Positions 24,308 to 34,569 are shown, counted from the stretch's first letter. The stretch is 64,000 bases of DNA from Methylophilus sp. Leaf416 (GCF_001424665.1 NZ_LMQS01000005.1:186322-250321), one strand, 5' to 3'. The notes: generated by a model not told the origin, from the letters alone. A program made the numbers and translations.

Positions 24308-27292
24308 GTGCCTAAATTTAAATTAAAAAAATTAGCCTTTACATTAAGTCTGGGGTTGAGCTTGAGCGCAGCAATTGTTGCGCACGCTGCAGGTCTGGGA
24401 ACAATGACCTCCACTTCAAAACTGGGGGAGCCACTAAATGCAGAAATTGAATTGCTGGCGGTTGCGCCAGGCGAATTAAATAGTATCCAGGCCGCGCTAG
24501 CCGCTGATCAGGTGTACCAGGATCAGATGCTGGAAAAACCTGCTTCTTACCCATATATTCAGATTGAGGTGGGCAACAATAGCAAGGGTCAGCCCATCCT
24601 CAAGCTTACCAGTTCACAACCGATTACCGAAGCTTTCCTGGATATGCTGATCCAGGTAGATTGGCCGACCGGGCGACTGGTCAAAGAATACACCCTCTTG
24701 CTGGACCCTCCTGGATTTAATTCTAACTACGTGTCTGAATCATCAGGGTTGCCCGTCACCGGTCAACCACAAGCCCCCGCTCAAACACCTAAAGTGGAAA
24801 CGGTGCCTGCAGCCGACATTGAACAGCCTGTTACAAGCAAGCCTGCTTCGAAAAAGTCGCCAGCTAACCGTGCCGTGGCTCCCAAGCCAACGCCCAAACC
24901 TGAACCATCAGCTGAAAACGTTGATACGCCGGACCCACTCACCACTGACCGAGGTGATACGCTGTATGCCATCGCGCGGCAAATGAAACCGGATAACGTC
25001 AGTGTCGAGCAAATGCTGGCGGCGCTTTACCGATCAAACCAGGATGCGTTTGATGGTAAAAACATGAACCGTTTGAAAGTGGGCAAGATCATCCGCATGC
25101 CGGATCAAGACACTTTAAATGCCATCAGCAACCAGCAAGCCAAAAATCTGGTGGCCGAACACAATACAAATTGGCTGGCGTATAAAAATGCCTTGTCCAA
25201 TGTAGTGGAAAAATCTGCTGCCAGTGAAACTGGCGGTAACACCCAGCAATCCGCTGGCAAAATTGGTAGTGCACAGGACAAGCCGGTACCACAAATACCA
25301 GCAGGCAAAGATACACTGAAGCTGTCTGCCGGCGATGAAAAGTCTGGCACCCAAACCGATAAAGCCGCTTCTAAAACTTCGGAAAATGCTGCCAAGGAAG
25401 AAGCCATCGCTAAAGAAAACGCTATCAAGGAAGAGCAATCGCGTGCCGCAGCGCTTGAAAAACAAGTCGCCGACATGAAAAAACTGGTAGAGATGAAAAA
25501 TAATGCCATGGCGCAGGCGGAGAAAAATGCTGCACAAGCTACGGCTCCTGATACCAAAACACCTGAAGCCCAAGGCCCGGAATCCAAAACTGAAGTATCT
25601 GCCACTCAGGCCACTGAAACGCCTGCAGTACCCGCCGAAAGCAAACCGGCACCCGCTGTTCAGGATTCGCCTAAAGCGAATACAGAACCTGTTCCGGTTG
25701 AGCCTGCTATTGAAGCAGAGCAGCTTTCTTTCATGCATGTGCTGATGGCGCGCTTGAAAGGAATCAGTCCCGTATTGCCATGGGCCTTGATTGCTTTACC
25801 TATCTTGATTTGTATCTGGGCACTGATCCGCATTCGCCGTAAAAAAGAAATTGATACCTTTGAAGATGCGATCCTGACCTCCCCAGCGACTGAAATGCAG
25901 AATAACACTGTATTTGGTGATACGCAGGCTGCTTCTGGAGACACTTCTTTCTTGACCGACTTCTCGCAAAGTGGTGTAGGCGGGATGATCGACTCACACG
26001 ATGTCGACCCGATCGCTGAAGCCGAAGTCTACATGGCTTACGGTCGTGATGCGCAGGCAGAAGAAATTCTCAAGGATGCGATTCAAAAAGATCCCGAACG
26101 TCAGGAGCTCAAGTTAAAGCTGCTTGAAATTTACCAAAGCACGGCTAACAAGGGAGCATTTGAATCATTGGCTGGGGAGATTTACGCCAATGTCGGCCCT
26201 AATGACCAGACCTGGTCCAAAGTAGTGGCGATGGGGCAGAAGCTGGATCCTGAAAATTCACTTTACCAGATGCCGGCGCTTGATAATACCGGCCTCGAAA
26301 CACCCGTGGTTGAAGCAGATAGTGCAGATCAAGGCTACCACTTCAATTTTGAAGCGCCAGCGCTTGAATTCGAACCATCTGATGATAGCAAAAAAAATAA
26401 TACTGATAATGCGGGCAATGCAGGCGTAGAAGTTTCGACTGAAGATTCATCAACCGTAAATACATTGACTGAACCCTCACTGACAGAAACTAAACCGGCA
26501 CTGACAGAAACTAAACCGGAAAAATTTGCAGAATTACAAACAGACTTTGATAATCCTGATAACAAACCTGCAGATAATTTGCCGGAATTGCTAGAAACGC
26601 CTGCAGACGATTTAATCATCGAGCCTGTTCAGCAAGAAAATATTCTGGCTAACGAAAAAGCACCTCAGTCCGAGGACTCTGAGAAACCAGACCTTAATAC
26701 TGAACTTCGCTTTGAACGAAGCTCTGAAAAAGAAACAATTGAGCAGACATCGGCGCCAAATGCAGTGGTTGATGCAGAGCTAACACCAAAAGCGCTCGAC
26801 TTACCCTCCCTGAATCTTGATGACGAGTCTTCAAGTTCAGTCAGAGATAATCAGGCTGCTACACAGGCGACAGGTGAGCAGACGCTATCATCGGATGATG
26901 CTGTGTTTGAATCTCTACCTGAGCTTTCGCTGGAGCTGGGAGGGCCAAATGATAAGACTATCAAGACTGCCGAAGAAGATGATGCACTCGATATCGATGA
27001 TATCCGCCTCGACAATGTGGATGACGAAGTGCTCAGCCGCGTACCTGCCGAAACCTTCAGTACCGAGACCGCTTTCCCTGAAATTTCACTGGATGTCACA
27101 GAAAAGCCTGAGGAAAGCCTGGTTGAGTTTGATGGTGAGCCAGAAGAGGTTAATACCAAGCTGGATTTGATCCAGGCCTACATCGATATGGAAGATATGA
27201 TAGGCGCCAAGGAATTGATCGAAGAAGTGCTTACCGAGGGTGGTGAACGCCAGCGGCAACGAGCTAGTGAGTTGCTTGCAAAAGTTGCATAA
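24308..27292 (+). CDS. fimV: FimV/HubP-family polar scaffold protein
   Basis: Inner-membrane, peptidoglycan-binding polar organiser linked to type IV pili and twitching in other bacteria. It starts with GTG behind AAGGG. A signal peptide ends near AHAAG (residues 27-30). The conserved FimV N-terminal domain follows (LGTMTSTSKLGEPLNAEIEL), then a LysM segment (about 214-265), a Gln/Ala-rich coiled region, one membrane helix (about 489-509), and an acidic cytoplasmic half. A TPR-like segment (MAYGRDAQAEEILKDAIQKD) and the C-terminal FimV cap (LIQAYIDMEDMIGAKELIEE) finish the 994-residue protein. A 21-base unit encoding LTETKPA is repeated twice near 26480-26520. Confidence 0.92.
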   Translation: MPKFKLKKLAFTLSLGLSLSAAIVAHAAGLGTMTSTSKLGEPLNAEIELLAVAPGELNSIQAALAADQVYQDQMLEKPASYPYIQIEVGNNSKGQPILKLTSSQPITEAFLDMLIQVDWPTGRLVKEYTLLLDPPGFNSNYVSESSGLPVTGQPQAPAQTPKVETVPAADIEQPVTSKPASKKSPANRAVAPKPTPKPEPSAENVDTPDPLTTDRGDTLYAIARQMKPDNVSVEQMLAALYRSNQDAFDGKNMNRLKVGKIIRMPDQDTLNAISNQQAKNLVAEHNTNWLAYKNALSNVVEKSAASETGGNTQQSAGKIGSAQDKPVPQIPAGKDTLKLSAGDEKSGTQTDKAASKTSENAAKEEAIAKENAIKEEQSRAAALEKQVADMKKLVEMKNNAMAQAEKNAAQATAPDTKTPEAQGPESKTEVSATQATETPAVPAESKPAPAVQDSPKANTEPVPVEPAIEAEQLSFMHVLMARLKGISPVLPWALIALPILICIWALIRIRRKKEIDTFEDAILTSPATEMQNNTVFGDTQAASGDTSFLTDFSQSGVGGMIDSHDVDPIAEAEVYMAYGRDAQAEEILKDAIQKDPERQELKLKLLEIYQSTANKGAFESLAGEIYANVGPNDQTWSKVVAMGQKLDPENSLYQMPALDNTGLETPVVEADSADQGYHFNFEAPALEFEPSDDSKKNNTDNAGNAGVEVSTEDSSTVNTLTEPSLTETKPALTETKPEKFAELQTDFDNPDNKPADNLPELLETPADDLIIEPVQQENILANEKAPQSEDSEKPDLNTELRFERSSEKETIEQTSAPNAVVDAELTPKALDLPSLNLDDESSSSVRDNQAATQATGEQTLSSDDAVFESLPELSLELGGPNDKTIKTAEEDDALDIDDIRLDNVDDEVLSRVPAETFSTETAFPEISLDVTEKPEESLVEFDGEPEEVNTKLDLIQAYIDMEDMIGAKELIEEVLTEGGERQRQRASELLAKVA

Positions 27293-27295
27293 AAC

Positions 27296-27322
27296 AAGGC
27301 CGGGTTTTCCGGCCTTTTTGTT
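27296..27322 (+). terminator. Intrinsic terminator after fimV
   Basis: AAGGCCGG and CCGGCCTT form a perfect 8-bp stem with a five-base loop and a TTTTTGTTT tail. Confidence 0.85.
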
Positions 27323-27445
27323 TGAAGATGAAGTTGACGCATAGCAATGGTATGGATCAGCCAAAAGCCAGCACGAATAAGAAAATATTGATTCAAAGCT
27401 TTGCGCTATTAGGTGTTATACCTGACAGCCCTTATACTATGCGCC

Positions 27446-28219
27446 ATGAAAATTGCGATTGGCATTGAATATCATGGTGCTTATTTTCAGGGATGGCAAA
27501 GCCAGCCTAATGGCCGTGGGGTACAGGATGCAATTGAGCATGCCATAGCAATGGTTGGTGGTGAACCGGTAAGGCTGCATGCGGCTGGCCGGACTGATAC
27601 CGGTGTCCATGCGTTAATGCAGGTTGCCCATTTTGAAACGACGGTAGCACGGCCACAAAGTGCCTGGGTTCGTGGTACCAATGCGCATTTGCCACCATGG
27701 ATCCGCATCTTGTGGGCGCGCGAAGTCGCTGATGATTTTCATGCCCGATTTAGCGCCAAGGCACGCAGTTACCAATATGTGCTCTATAACCATGCCGTGG
27801 CACCAGCGAGCCAGCACGGTCGTGTAGGCTGGTACCATAGACCGCTGGACATTGCACCGATGCAACTTGCCGCCGAATTCTTATTAGGCGAGCATGATTT
27901 CAGTGCGTTTCGCGCCAGTGAATGTCAGGCGAGTTCCCCGATACGCACCATGCACCGTGCCGAAGTAAACCAGCAAGGCAAACATATAGTTTTCAGCTTT
28001 CAGGCAAATGCTTTTCTGCAACACCAGATACGTAATGTCGTCGGGGCATTAGTCTATGTCGGTCAAGGCAAACTGACGGTCGCCGAATTTGCTGAGTTGC
28101 TCCAGCGTAAAGATAGAACGCTTTCACCCCCCACGTTTATGCCGGATGGCTTGTACTTTACGGGCGTGACCTATGATACGCATTGGCAACTGCCACCCTG
28201 TGAAACAAAGTGGGACTAA
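27446..28219 (+). CDS. truA: tRNA pseudouridine(38-40) synthase
   Basis: Converts U38-U40 of the tRNA anticodon stem-loop to pseudouridine. The start at 27446 gives MKIAIGIEYHGAYFQGWQSQ, the typical TruA N terminus; catalytic Asp51 lies in AAGRTDTGVHALMQV. Later motifs QHQIRNVVGALVYVGQGKL and the length of 257 residues fit. In the order fimV-truA-trpF-trpB-trpA-accD-folC it matches the conserved betaproteobacterial string. A TTATACTAT sequence just upstream could be a -10 box. Confidence 0.95.
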   Translation: MKIAIGIEYHGAYFQGWQSQPNGRGVQDAIEHAIAMVGGEPVRLHAAGRTDTGVHALMQVAHFETTVARPQSAWVRGTNAHLPPWIRILWAREVADDFHARFSAKARSYQYVLYNHAVAPASQHGRVGWYHRPLDIAPMQLAAEFLLGEHDFSAFRASECQASSPIRTMHRAEVNQQGKHIVFSFQANAFLQHQIRNVVGALVYVGQGKLTVAEFAELLQRKDRTLSPPTFMPDGLYFTGVTYDTHWQLPPCETKWD

Positions 28220-28228
28220 ATAAGGTCC

Positions 28229-28879
28229 ATGAGGCATATGAAAAGAACCAGAGTTAAAATTTGTGGCATTACCAGGCAGGAGGATGCTTGGGCGGCTATT
28301 GATGCCGGAGCTGATGCTCTCGGATTTGTCTTTTATGCGCCAAGTCCGCGTGCTGTAAGCGCAGCCCAGGTGCAGGCTATCATTAAAAATTTACCGCCTT
28401 ATGTTGGTAAGGTTGGCCTTTTTGTGAATGCTTCTGCCAGCGAGGTGCAACAGGTGATAGATACAACTTCTCTGGATTGCCTGCAGTTTCATGGCGACGA
28501 AGCGGCGGACTATTGCGAGAAATTTAATCTGCCATATTACAAAGCAATCCGCGTCAAACCGGATGTAAGTTTGGTACAATGCGAGCTTGATTTTGCGTCG
28601 GCTTCCGCCTTATTGCTGGATACTTTTTCAGAAAAAGCAGTTGGGGGGACAGGCCAGACATTTGATTGGGGATTGATCCCTGCCGGGTTAAAAAAACCAC
28701 TGGTTTTGGCTGGTGGATTAAATCCTCTGAATGTCGCTGATGCATTGCAACAGGTTCAGCCTTATGCCGTGGATGTGAGCGGTGGTGTAGAGGCGCAAAA
28801 AGGGATTAAATCCCCAGAAAAAATAGCAGCATTTATGCAGCAGGTTACCCAATACGATGCAAGACGCAATGCAGGTTGA
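28229..28879 (+). CDS. trpF: Phosphoribosylanthranilate isomerase
   Basis: Amadori rearrangement step of tryptophan synthesis on a TIM barrel. The catalytic Cys is in VKICGITRQED, the catalytic Asp in AVDVSGGVE, with LQFHGDEAADYC and LAGGLNPLNV between. Either ATG, 28229 or 28238, could be the start; the second (MKRTRVKICG) fits family N termini better and has GAGG very close. It starts 9 bases after truA, suggesting one transcript. Confidence 0.95.
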   Translation: MRHMKRTRVKICGITRQEDAWAAIDAGADALGFVFYAPSPRAVSAAQVQAIIKNLPPYVGKVGLFVNASASEVQQVIDTTSLDCLQFHGDEAADYCEKFNLPYYKAIRVKPDVSLVQCELDFASASALLLDTFSEKAVGGTGQTFDWGLIPAGLKKPLVLAGGLNPLNVADALQQVQPYAVDVSGGVEAQKGIKSPEKIAAFMQQVTQYDARRNAG

Positions 28880-28931
28880 GAAGGTATGCACTGGGGCGGT
28901 TTGAATAACAGAACGATATACGGAGTAACGC

Positions 28932-30134
28932 ATGCAAGTGTATGACATGCCAGATAAACATGGTCATTTTGGTCCATTTGGTGGAATTTTCGTCGCGGAA
29001 ACTTTGGTAGAAGCACTGGAAGAGCTGCGGCTGATGTATGAAAAGTATCGCCATGATCCCGAGTTTTTAGCTGAATTTGCTTACGATCTCAAACATTTTG
29101 TTGGCCGTCCAAGCCCGATTTATCATGCCAAGCGCTTGTCCGATAAAATCGGCGGTGCCCAGATCTATCTTAAGCGCGAAGATTTAAATCATACTGGCGC
29201 GCACAAAATCAATAACACCATAGGCCAGGCTTTGTTGGCCAAACGTATGGGTAAGCCGCGCGTGATTGCAGAAACAGGCGCAGGGCAGCATGGCGTGGCA
29301 ACCGCAACCATCGCTGCTCGTTTGGGCCTGGAATGCGTGGTTTACATGGGCGCCGAGGATGTGAAACGCCAGGCACCTAATGTATTTCGCATGAAACTGC
29401 TGGGTGCAACAGTTATCCCGGTTGAAAGCGGCTCTAAAACCCTGAAAGACGCACTGAATGAAGCAATGCGTGACTGGGTTACTAATATCTCCAATACGTT
29501 TTACATTATCGGCACAGTTGCCGGTCCGCATCCTTATCCGATGATGGTGCGCGATTTCCAGGCGGTGATCGGTATTGAAGCCAAACAGCAAATGCAGGAA
29601 ATGATGGGTCGCCAGCCTGATGCTGTGGTGGCCTGTGTGGGCGGTGGTTCCAATGCGATGGGGATTTTTTATCCCTACATTGATGTTGAAGGCGTGCGCC
29701 TGATTGGCGTAGAAGCAGCAGGGCATGGGCTTGAAACCGGAAGCCATGCTGCTCCCCTAACTGCGAACAGCCCAATTGGTGTATTGCATGGCAACCGTAC
29801 TTACCTGATGCAGGATGAAGACGGCAATATCGTTGAAACACACTCTATCTCAGCTGGCCTCGACTATCCGGGAGTAGGCCCGGAGCATGCATGGTTAAAA
29901 GATATCAAACGCGCTGAATATGTGGCGATCACAGATGACGAAGCCATGCATGCATTTCACCAGCTCTGTCGTACCGAAGGCATTATTCCGGCAATGGAAT
30001 CAAGCCATGCCTTGGCTTATGGAGAAAAACTGGCTAGAACAATGTCACCGGACCAAGTGGTGCTTGTGAATCTGTCAGGACGCGGTGATAAAGATATTAA
30101 TACCGTTGCTAAGCTATCTAACATCACACTCTGA
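28932..30134 (+). CDS. trpB: Tryptophan synthase beta chain
   Basis: PLP enzyme joining indole and serine to tryptophan. Schiff-base Lys92 in HTGAHKINN, the phosphate loop [13 protein letters not shown], and [10 protein letters not shown] near the C terminus. The 400-residue length and N-terminal [20 protein letters not shown] mark TrpB type 1. The start is preceded by ACGGAGTAACGC. trpA follows. Confidence 0.97.
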   Translation: MQVYDMPDKHGHFGPFGGIFVAETLVEALEELRLMYEKYRHDPEFLAEFAYDLKHFVGRPSPIYHAKRLSDKIGGAQIYLKREDLNHTGAHKINNTIGQALLAKRMGKPRVIAETGAGQHGVATATIAARLGLECVVYMGAEDVKRQAPNVFRMKLLGATVIPVESGSKTLKDALNEAMRDWVTNISNTFYIIGTVAGPHPYPMMVRDFQAVIGIEAKQQMQEMMGRQPDAVVACVGGGSNAMGIFYPYIDVEGVRLIGVEAAGHGLETGSHAAPLTANSPIGVLHGNRTYLMQDEDGNIVETHSISAGLDYPGVGPEHAWLKDIKRAEYVAITDDEAMHAFHQLCRTEGIIPAMESSHALAYGEKLARTMSPDQVVLVNLSGRGDKDINTVAKLSNITL

Positions 30135-30197
30135 TGCAGCCAATTAGCTAGTCCAGACTATAAATAGCCCATCCATTAGAAAAAAGAATTTTTTGCT

Positions 30198-30998
30198 ATG
30201 TCACGCATTCAATCCGTTTTTGCTGAATTAAAAGCGCAAGGTAAAAAAGCGCTGATCCCTTACTTCACCGCTGGAGATCCACACCCAGACCAGACCGTAC
30301 CTTTATTGCATGCTTTGGTTGACTCCGGTGCCGATGTGATTGAGTTGGGCGTGCCTTTTTCTGACCCGATGGCAGATGGCCCGGTGATTCAGCGTGCAAG
30401 TGAGCGTGCGTTGATGCATAAGATGGGCTTGCGCAAAGTGCTGGCGATGGTGAAAGATTTCCGCGAAACCAATCAGAAAACCCCCATTGTTCTGATGGGC
30501 TATGCTAACCCTATCGAGGCAATGGGTGTATTACAGTTTGTGAATTTAGCCAAAGAAGCCGGTGTCGATGGCGTATTGACTGTTGATTACCCGCCTGAAG
30601 AGTGTGAAGACTTCAATAAGCAACTGGCGGCAGCCGGCATTGATAGTATTTTTCTGCTGTCCCCGACTACCGAGCCATCGCGTACCGAATTAATTGTCAA
30701 GCAGGCAACAGGTTTCCTGTATTACGTATCGCTTAAAGGCGTTACCGGCGCAGGTAATCTTGACATCGTTGAAGTAAAAAAACGTGTGGCTGAAATCCGT
30801 GGTAGTACTGATTTGCCTATTGGCGTGGGATTTGGCGTGAAAGATGCCGAGACTGCACGTGAGGTATCTGCGATTGCTGATGCGGTAGTGGTAGGTAGCC
30901 GTATGGTTCTGGCAATCGAGCAGTCAGATGAACACAACCTGATTCCGAATGTGCAAGCCTTGATGAAAGAATTACGTACTGCGATTGACTCCGTTTAG
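30198..30998 (+). CDS. trpA: Tryptophan synthase alpha chain
   Basis: Cleaves indole-3-glycerol phosphate to indole and channels it to TrpB. Catalytic Glu49 (DVIELGVPFSDPMADGP) and Asp60 are in place, with PIVLMGYANPI and VGFGVKDAETA later. Length 266 is standard. It sits 63 bases after trpB and 30 before accD, in the conserved trpFBA-accD-folC order. Confidence 0.97.
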   Translation: MSRIQSVFAELKAQGKKALIPYFTAGDPHPDQTVPLLHALVDSGADVIELGVPFSDPMADGPVIQRASERALMHKMGLRKVLAMVKDFRETNQKTPIVLMGYANPIEAMGVLQFVNLAKEAGVDGVLTVDYPPEECEDFNKQLAAAGIDSIFLLSPTTEPSRTELIVKQATGFLYYVSLKGVTGAGNLDIVEVKKRVAEIRGSTDLPIGVGFGVKDAETAREVSAIADAVVVGSRMVLAIEQSDEHNLIPNVQALMKELRTAIDSV

Positions 30999-31028
30999 GG
31001 GCATCACATTATTTGAGCAGGAGAGACT

Positions 31029-31892
31029 ATGAGCTGGTTAGACAAAATTCCTCAAAAAATCAAACGTGCGGTAAGCGGCGAGCGCCGCAATATGCCGGAA
31101 GGACTTTGGCATAAATGTGATGCCTGCCAGACCGTGCTGTATCGTACTGATCTGGATGCAAACCTGGAGGTATGTCCCCAGTGTGGCCATCATCACAGAT
31201 TGGGGGCCCGCGCGCGTCTGAATGTGTTTCTGGATCCGGAAAGCCGCGTTGAAATTGGTGCCGATGTCACGCCAGTCGATGCCTTGAAATTCAAGGATAG
31301 CAAGACCTATACTGAACGTATGCGCAGCGCACAACGCGACGTGAAAGAAAAAGATGCATTGATCGTCATGCGCGGTACGGTTGAGCGCGTACCGGTTGTC
31401 GTGGCTGCGTTCGAGTTTAAGTTTATGGGCGGCTCTATGGGTTCTGTAGTCGGCGAGCGCTTTGTCCGTGGCGTGCAGGCTGCTATTGAAAACAAATGCG
31501 CTTTTATCTGTGTTTCTGCCAGTGGCGGGGCGCGCATGCAGGAAGGTTTGCTGTCATTAATGCAAATGGCCAAGACCAGCGCAGCACTGACTAAACTTTC
31601 TGAAGCTGGCTTGCCTTATGTCTCAGTCCTGACTGACCCAACCATGGGTGGCGTTTCTGCGAGTTTTGCCATGCTGGGTGATGTGATTGTTGCCGAACCA
31701 AATGCGCTAATCGGATTTGCTGGGCCGCGCGTCATTGAGCAAACAGTACGCGAAACCCTTCCTGAAGGCTTCCAGCGTGCAGAGTTCCTGCTAACGCATG
31801 GCGCGATTGATATGATTGTTGACCGCCGAGAAATGCGCGCAAAATTAAGCCAGTTGCTGGCCGGTTTTATGAATATTGCTAAAGTTGCCTGA
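31029..31892 (+). CDS. accD: Acetyl-CoA carboxylase carboxyltransferase, beta subunit
   Basis: With AccA it carries out the carboxyl transfer to acetyl-CoA that starts fatty-acid synthesis. A zinc ribbon with Cys30, Cys33, Cys49 and Cys52 opens the protein. The crotonase-type body includes [36 protein letters not shown] and [20 protein letters not shown]. Length 287. Its stop shares one base with the folC start (TGATG), indicating coupled translation. Confidence 0.97.
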   Translation: MSWLDKIPQKIKRAVSGERRNMPEGLWHKCDACQTVLYRTDLDANLEVCPQCGHHHRLGARARLNVFLDPESRVEIGADVTPVDALKFKDSKTYTERMRSAQRDVKEKDALIVMRGTVERVPVVVAAFEFKFMGGSMGSVVGERFVRGVQAAIENKCAFICVSASGGARMQEGLLSLMQMAKTSAALTKLSEAGLPYVSVLTDPTMGGVSASFAMLGDVIVAEPNALIGFAGPRVIEQTVRETLPEGFQRAEFLLTHGAIDMIVDRREMRAKLSQLLAGFMNIAKVA

Positions 31893-33184
31893 TGTCTTCA
31901 CATATGCCCGAGCTTCCTGTCACAGTCGAGGCTTGGCTTAGCTTCATAGAGTCATTACATCCCAAATCGATAGAAATGGGATTGTCACGGGTACAAGCGG
32001 TAGCCGCACGCTTACATCTGAAATTTCCTTTTACCGTGGTCACCGTCGGTGGTACCAATGGTAAAGGCTCTACATGTGCCATGCTCGAAGGCATTTATGC
32101 TACAGCTGGCTACCGTGTCGGCTGTTACACTTCACCGCATCTGGTGCAATATCAAGAGCGCGTCCGCTTAAATGGCGAGTTGATTGCCGATGACGTTTTA
32201 TGCGCAGCATTCACCGCCGTAGAAAAAGCGCGCGAAGATATATCTTTGACTTATTTTGAGATGGGTACACTGGCGGCATTGTGGGCGTTTGAGCAGCAGC
32301 CTCTGGATGTCGTTATTCTCGAAGTAGGGCTCGGCGGCAGGCTGGATGCCGTCAATATTGTCGATGCCGATTGCGCTATTGTGACTAATGTTGACCTTGA
32401 TCATATGGAGTTTTTGGGTGACACCCGCGAATTGATCGGCCATGAAAAAGCAGGCATTTACCGTAAACACCAGATTGCCATTTGTGGCGATGTACAACCT
32501 CCAATTTCTCTCCTGAATTATGCTGAATCACTAGGTGTGCAATTAAAACGCTATGGTGTGGATTACCGCATGGACTTAGTGGATACGCAATATAGTGACG
32601 CTCATGGCTCACTGGCCATTGGTTCGCTACCATTGTTTGGTGATTATCAGTGGCAAAATGCCGCCAACGTGATTTATGCAGTGCGCGCACTACAATCTAA
32701 ATTACCAGTGACAGACGACGATTTACGACAAGGGTTGACCTCGACAAAAGTGGTGGGTCGTTTTCAATATTGGCATCGCTCGCCGGATGTGATTCTGGAT
32801 GTAGCACATAACCCGCATGCTGCTCGTGCTTTGCGCAGTAATTTGCAACAACTGAGCGCCGACGGTTGTAAGGTTGTTGCCGTATTTTCCATGTTGTCAG
32901 ACAAGGATATCGCCGGTGTGGTAGATATTCTGCATGATGTCATCGATGAGTGGGAAATCGCGCCTATCCAGCATCCGCGTGCCGCCAGTGTTGATTATCT
33001 TAAGCAGTGCCTGAGCCACAAAGTTTCTGATCAGCAATTGAAGACACATCCTGACCTGCCAACGGCATTAAGAAGCTGTTATAAAAAAGCAGCAAAAAAT
33101 GATAAAATTATTGTGTTCGGCTCATTTTTCACTGTGGCTGCCATCCTGGAAATAACACCTGACCAATGGACTTCATCAAGCTAG
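31892..33184 (+). CDS. folC: Dihydrofolate synthase/folylpolyglutamate synthase
   Basis: Mur-ligase-like enzyme that adds glutamate to dihydropteroate and then to folates. P-loop VGGTNGKGSTCAMLEGIY, DVVILEVGLGGRLDAVNIV, and TNVDLDHMEFLGDTRELIGH are typical, and ILDVAHNPHAA marks the C-terminal domain. Length 430. It overlaps accD by one base and is followed by the SPOR protein gene, as in many proteobacteria. Folates are needed here alongside H4MPT. Confidence 0.95.
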   Translation: MSSHMPELPVTVEAWLSFIESLHPKSIEMGLSRVQAVAARLHLKFPFTVVTVGGTNGKGSTCAMLEGIYATAGYRVGCYTSPHLVQYQERVRLNGELIADDVLCAAFTAVEKAREDISLTYFEMGTLAALWAFEQQPLDVVILEVGLGGRLDAVNIVDADCAIVTNVDLDHMEFLGDTRELIGHEKAGIYRKHQIAICGDVQPPISLLNYAESLGVQLKRYGVDYRMDLVDTQYSDAHGSLAIGSLPLFGDYQWQNAANVIYAVRALQSKLPVTDDDLRQGLTSTKVVGRFQYWHRSPDVILDVAHNPHAARALRSNLQQLSADGCKVVAVFSMLSDKDIAGVVDILHDVIDEWEIAPIQHPRAASVDYLKQCLSHKVSDQQLKTHPDLPTALRSCYKKAAKNDKIIVFGSFFTVAAILEITPDQWTSSS

Positions 33185-33233
33185 CTGTTGACTAGCAATA
33201 TGTGAAATGATGTGAGTGAGAATTTAAGACAAC

Positions 33234-34010
33234 ATGGCAAGAGATAGTGTGACAGACAAAGAACTGACCCTTAAGAAAACAGCCCGCAGGCGGCTGGTGG
33301 GTGCCATCACCCTGGTTATTCTGATGTTGATCGTATTGCCTTTCGTCCTGAAAGACAGAGTCGTTGAACCTGCGCATGACGATGTTGAGATTACCGTCGT
33401 CAATCAACAAGCTAACCGCGAACCGATACTTGAATTACCGGATGAGGATGTTGAACTTGAGGTAGAGGCTGCTGCACCTGCTGCAAATGCCGCCACTCAG
33501 ACAACGCCTGCGGTAGAAACACCTGCAGCACATATCGAAGAAGTGCCTGTAACGCCCCCAGCACCAAACAAACCAGCCAAAGCAGTGCCTGCGCAAGTGG
33601 CGGTTGCTGAAACAGCTACTGCTAAGCCTGCTCCAGTAGTTGAACCTAAAGTTGAACCTAAAGTTGAACCTAAAGTTGAACCTAAAGTTGAACCTAAAGT
33701 TGAACCTAAAGTTGAACCTAAAGTTGAACCTAAAGTTGCGGCGGCGAAATCTAAAGAAGAGCCTAATTCTTCCGATAAATCATCAGGTAAATTCTATGTG
33801 CAGTTTGGCGTGTTCTCTGACCCGAATAACCTCGAAAACCTGCAAGGCAAATTGAAACAGGCCGGTTTTGAAGCAGCGACGGATAAAGTCGATGCCGCTG
33901 GCAATAAGTTACGGTTACGGTCGCGCACGTATGCGACACGAAATGAAGCGGCAGCAGCATTGAAAAAGCTGGAAGCTGCCGGTTTTAGCGGAATAGTTGC
34001 GAAATCCTGA
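33234..34010 (+). CDS. SPOR-domain membrane protein (DedD-like)
   Basis: Probable division-associated protein. A single membrane helix (AITLVILMLIVLPFVL, about 23-38) follows a basic cytoplasmic N terminus. A long Pro/Ala/Glu/Val-rich periplasmic linker contains eight exact VEPK repeats. A C-terminal SPOR domain (about 185-258: KFYVQFGVFSDPNNLENLQ, ATRNEAAAALKKLEAAG) should bind denuded septal peptidoglycan. Its position between folC and cvpA is that of dedD in E. coli, which supports that assignment; similarity in the linker is not meaningful. Confidence 0.88.
   Translation: MARDSVTDKELTLKKTARRRLVGAITLVILMLIVLPFVLKDRVVEPAHDDVEITVVNQQANREPILELPDEDVELEVEAAAPAANAATQTTPAVETPAAHIEEVPVTPPAPNKPAKAVPAQVAVAETATAKPAPVVEPKVEPKVEPKVEPKVEPKVEPKVEPKVEPKVAAAKSKEEPNSSDKSSGKFYVQFGVFSDPNNLENLQGKLKQAGFEAATDKVDAAGNKLRLRSRTYATRNEAAAALKKLEAAGFSGIVAKS
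33639..33734 (+). repeat. 12-bp minisatellite, eight perfect units
   Basis: GTTGAACCTAAA is repeated eight times without a mismatch, encoding VEPK each time, within the SPOR protein linker. The unit length is a multiple of three, so copy changes keep the frame. Perfect identity suggests recent expansion. Confidence 0.97.
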
Positions 34011-34018
34011 ATCAGGCA

Positions 34019-34537
34019 ATGACCATTTTTGATTATTTTGTACTTGGTATTATTGGCTTTTCCATTCTGGTTGGATTAATGCGCGGCGCTATCCGCGAGT
34101 TCTTTTCGGTTATCGGCTGGGCACTGGCATTTTATCTGGCCAACAAATTTAACAGTGAGGTTATCAGCTATATCCCGGAGCAAGTGCCTGGTGAAGCGGT
34201 GAAAGCGATTGCTGCATTCTTGCTAGTATTTTTATCTGTGCTGTTTTTATGCACCTTGTTAGCTTTATTACTGACCACCCTGATCAAGGCAGTAGGTTTG
34301 GGTGGCCTAAATCGCGTGCTGGGTGGTCTTGCCGGTGCAGTTAAAGGTGTATTGATCGTCTGCATACTGGCGATGCTTGCGGCGATGACGGATATTCCCA
34401 AAGACCCACGCTGGACCAACGCCATGTTGAGTGCCCCCGTTGAAGTGCTGGTCTTGAATTTGCTGCCATGGATACCATCTAGTATTGCCGAGCATGTGCA
34501 TTTGGAACATGAGCAGGCAGATGAATCCCTCATTTAA
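34019..34537 (+). CDS. cvpA: CvpA-family membrane protein
   Basis: A 172-residue inner-membrane protein with about four hydrophobic helices; E. coli CvpA is required for colicin V production and affects envelope homeostasis. The family segment DYFVLGIIGFSILVGLMRGA is at the N terminus, with FFSVIGWALAFYLANKF and GLGGLNRVLGGLAGAVKGVL following. It lies directly upstream of purF, the conserved cvpA-purF pair, and its start is 8 bases after the preceding stop. Confidence 0.92.
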   Translation: MTIFDYFVLGIIGFSILVGLMRGAIREFFSVIGWALAFYLANKFNSEVISYIPEQVPGEAVKAIAAFLLVFLSVLFLCTLLALLLTTLIKAVGLGGLNRVLGGLAGAVKGVLIVCILAMLAAMTDIPKDPRWTNAMLSAPVEVLVLNLLPWIPSSIAEHVHLEHEQADESLI

Positions 34538-34569
34538 TTTGTAATCTAGTCTTGGAATAGGATGTCGCT

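Noticed and set aside
25105-25738. Long antisense frames across fimV
   Set aside because: They mirror the low-complexity Ala/Glu/Lys region of fimV and have no translation signals.
27328-27468. A 46-codon frame overlapping the start of truA
   Set aside because: It begins directly after the fimV terminator with no ribosome-binding site and overlaps the well-supported truA start in another frame.
33639-33734. CRISPR-like array
   Set aside because: The repeats are contiguous 12-mers without spacers and sit in a coding frame; no cas genes are present.
33640-33855. A shifted frame with NLKL repeats overlapping the SPOR gene
   Set aside because: It is the alternative reading of the 12-bp minisatellite; the VEPK frame is the one linked to a membrane helix and SPOR domain.
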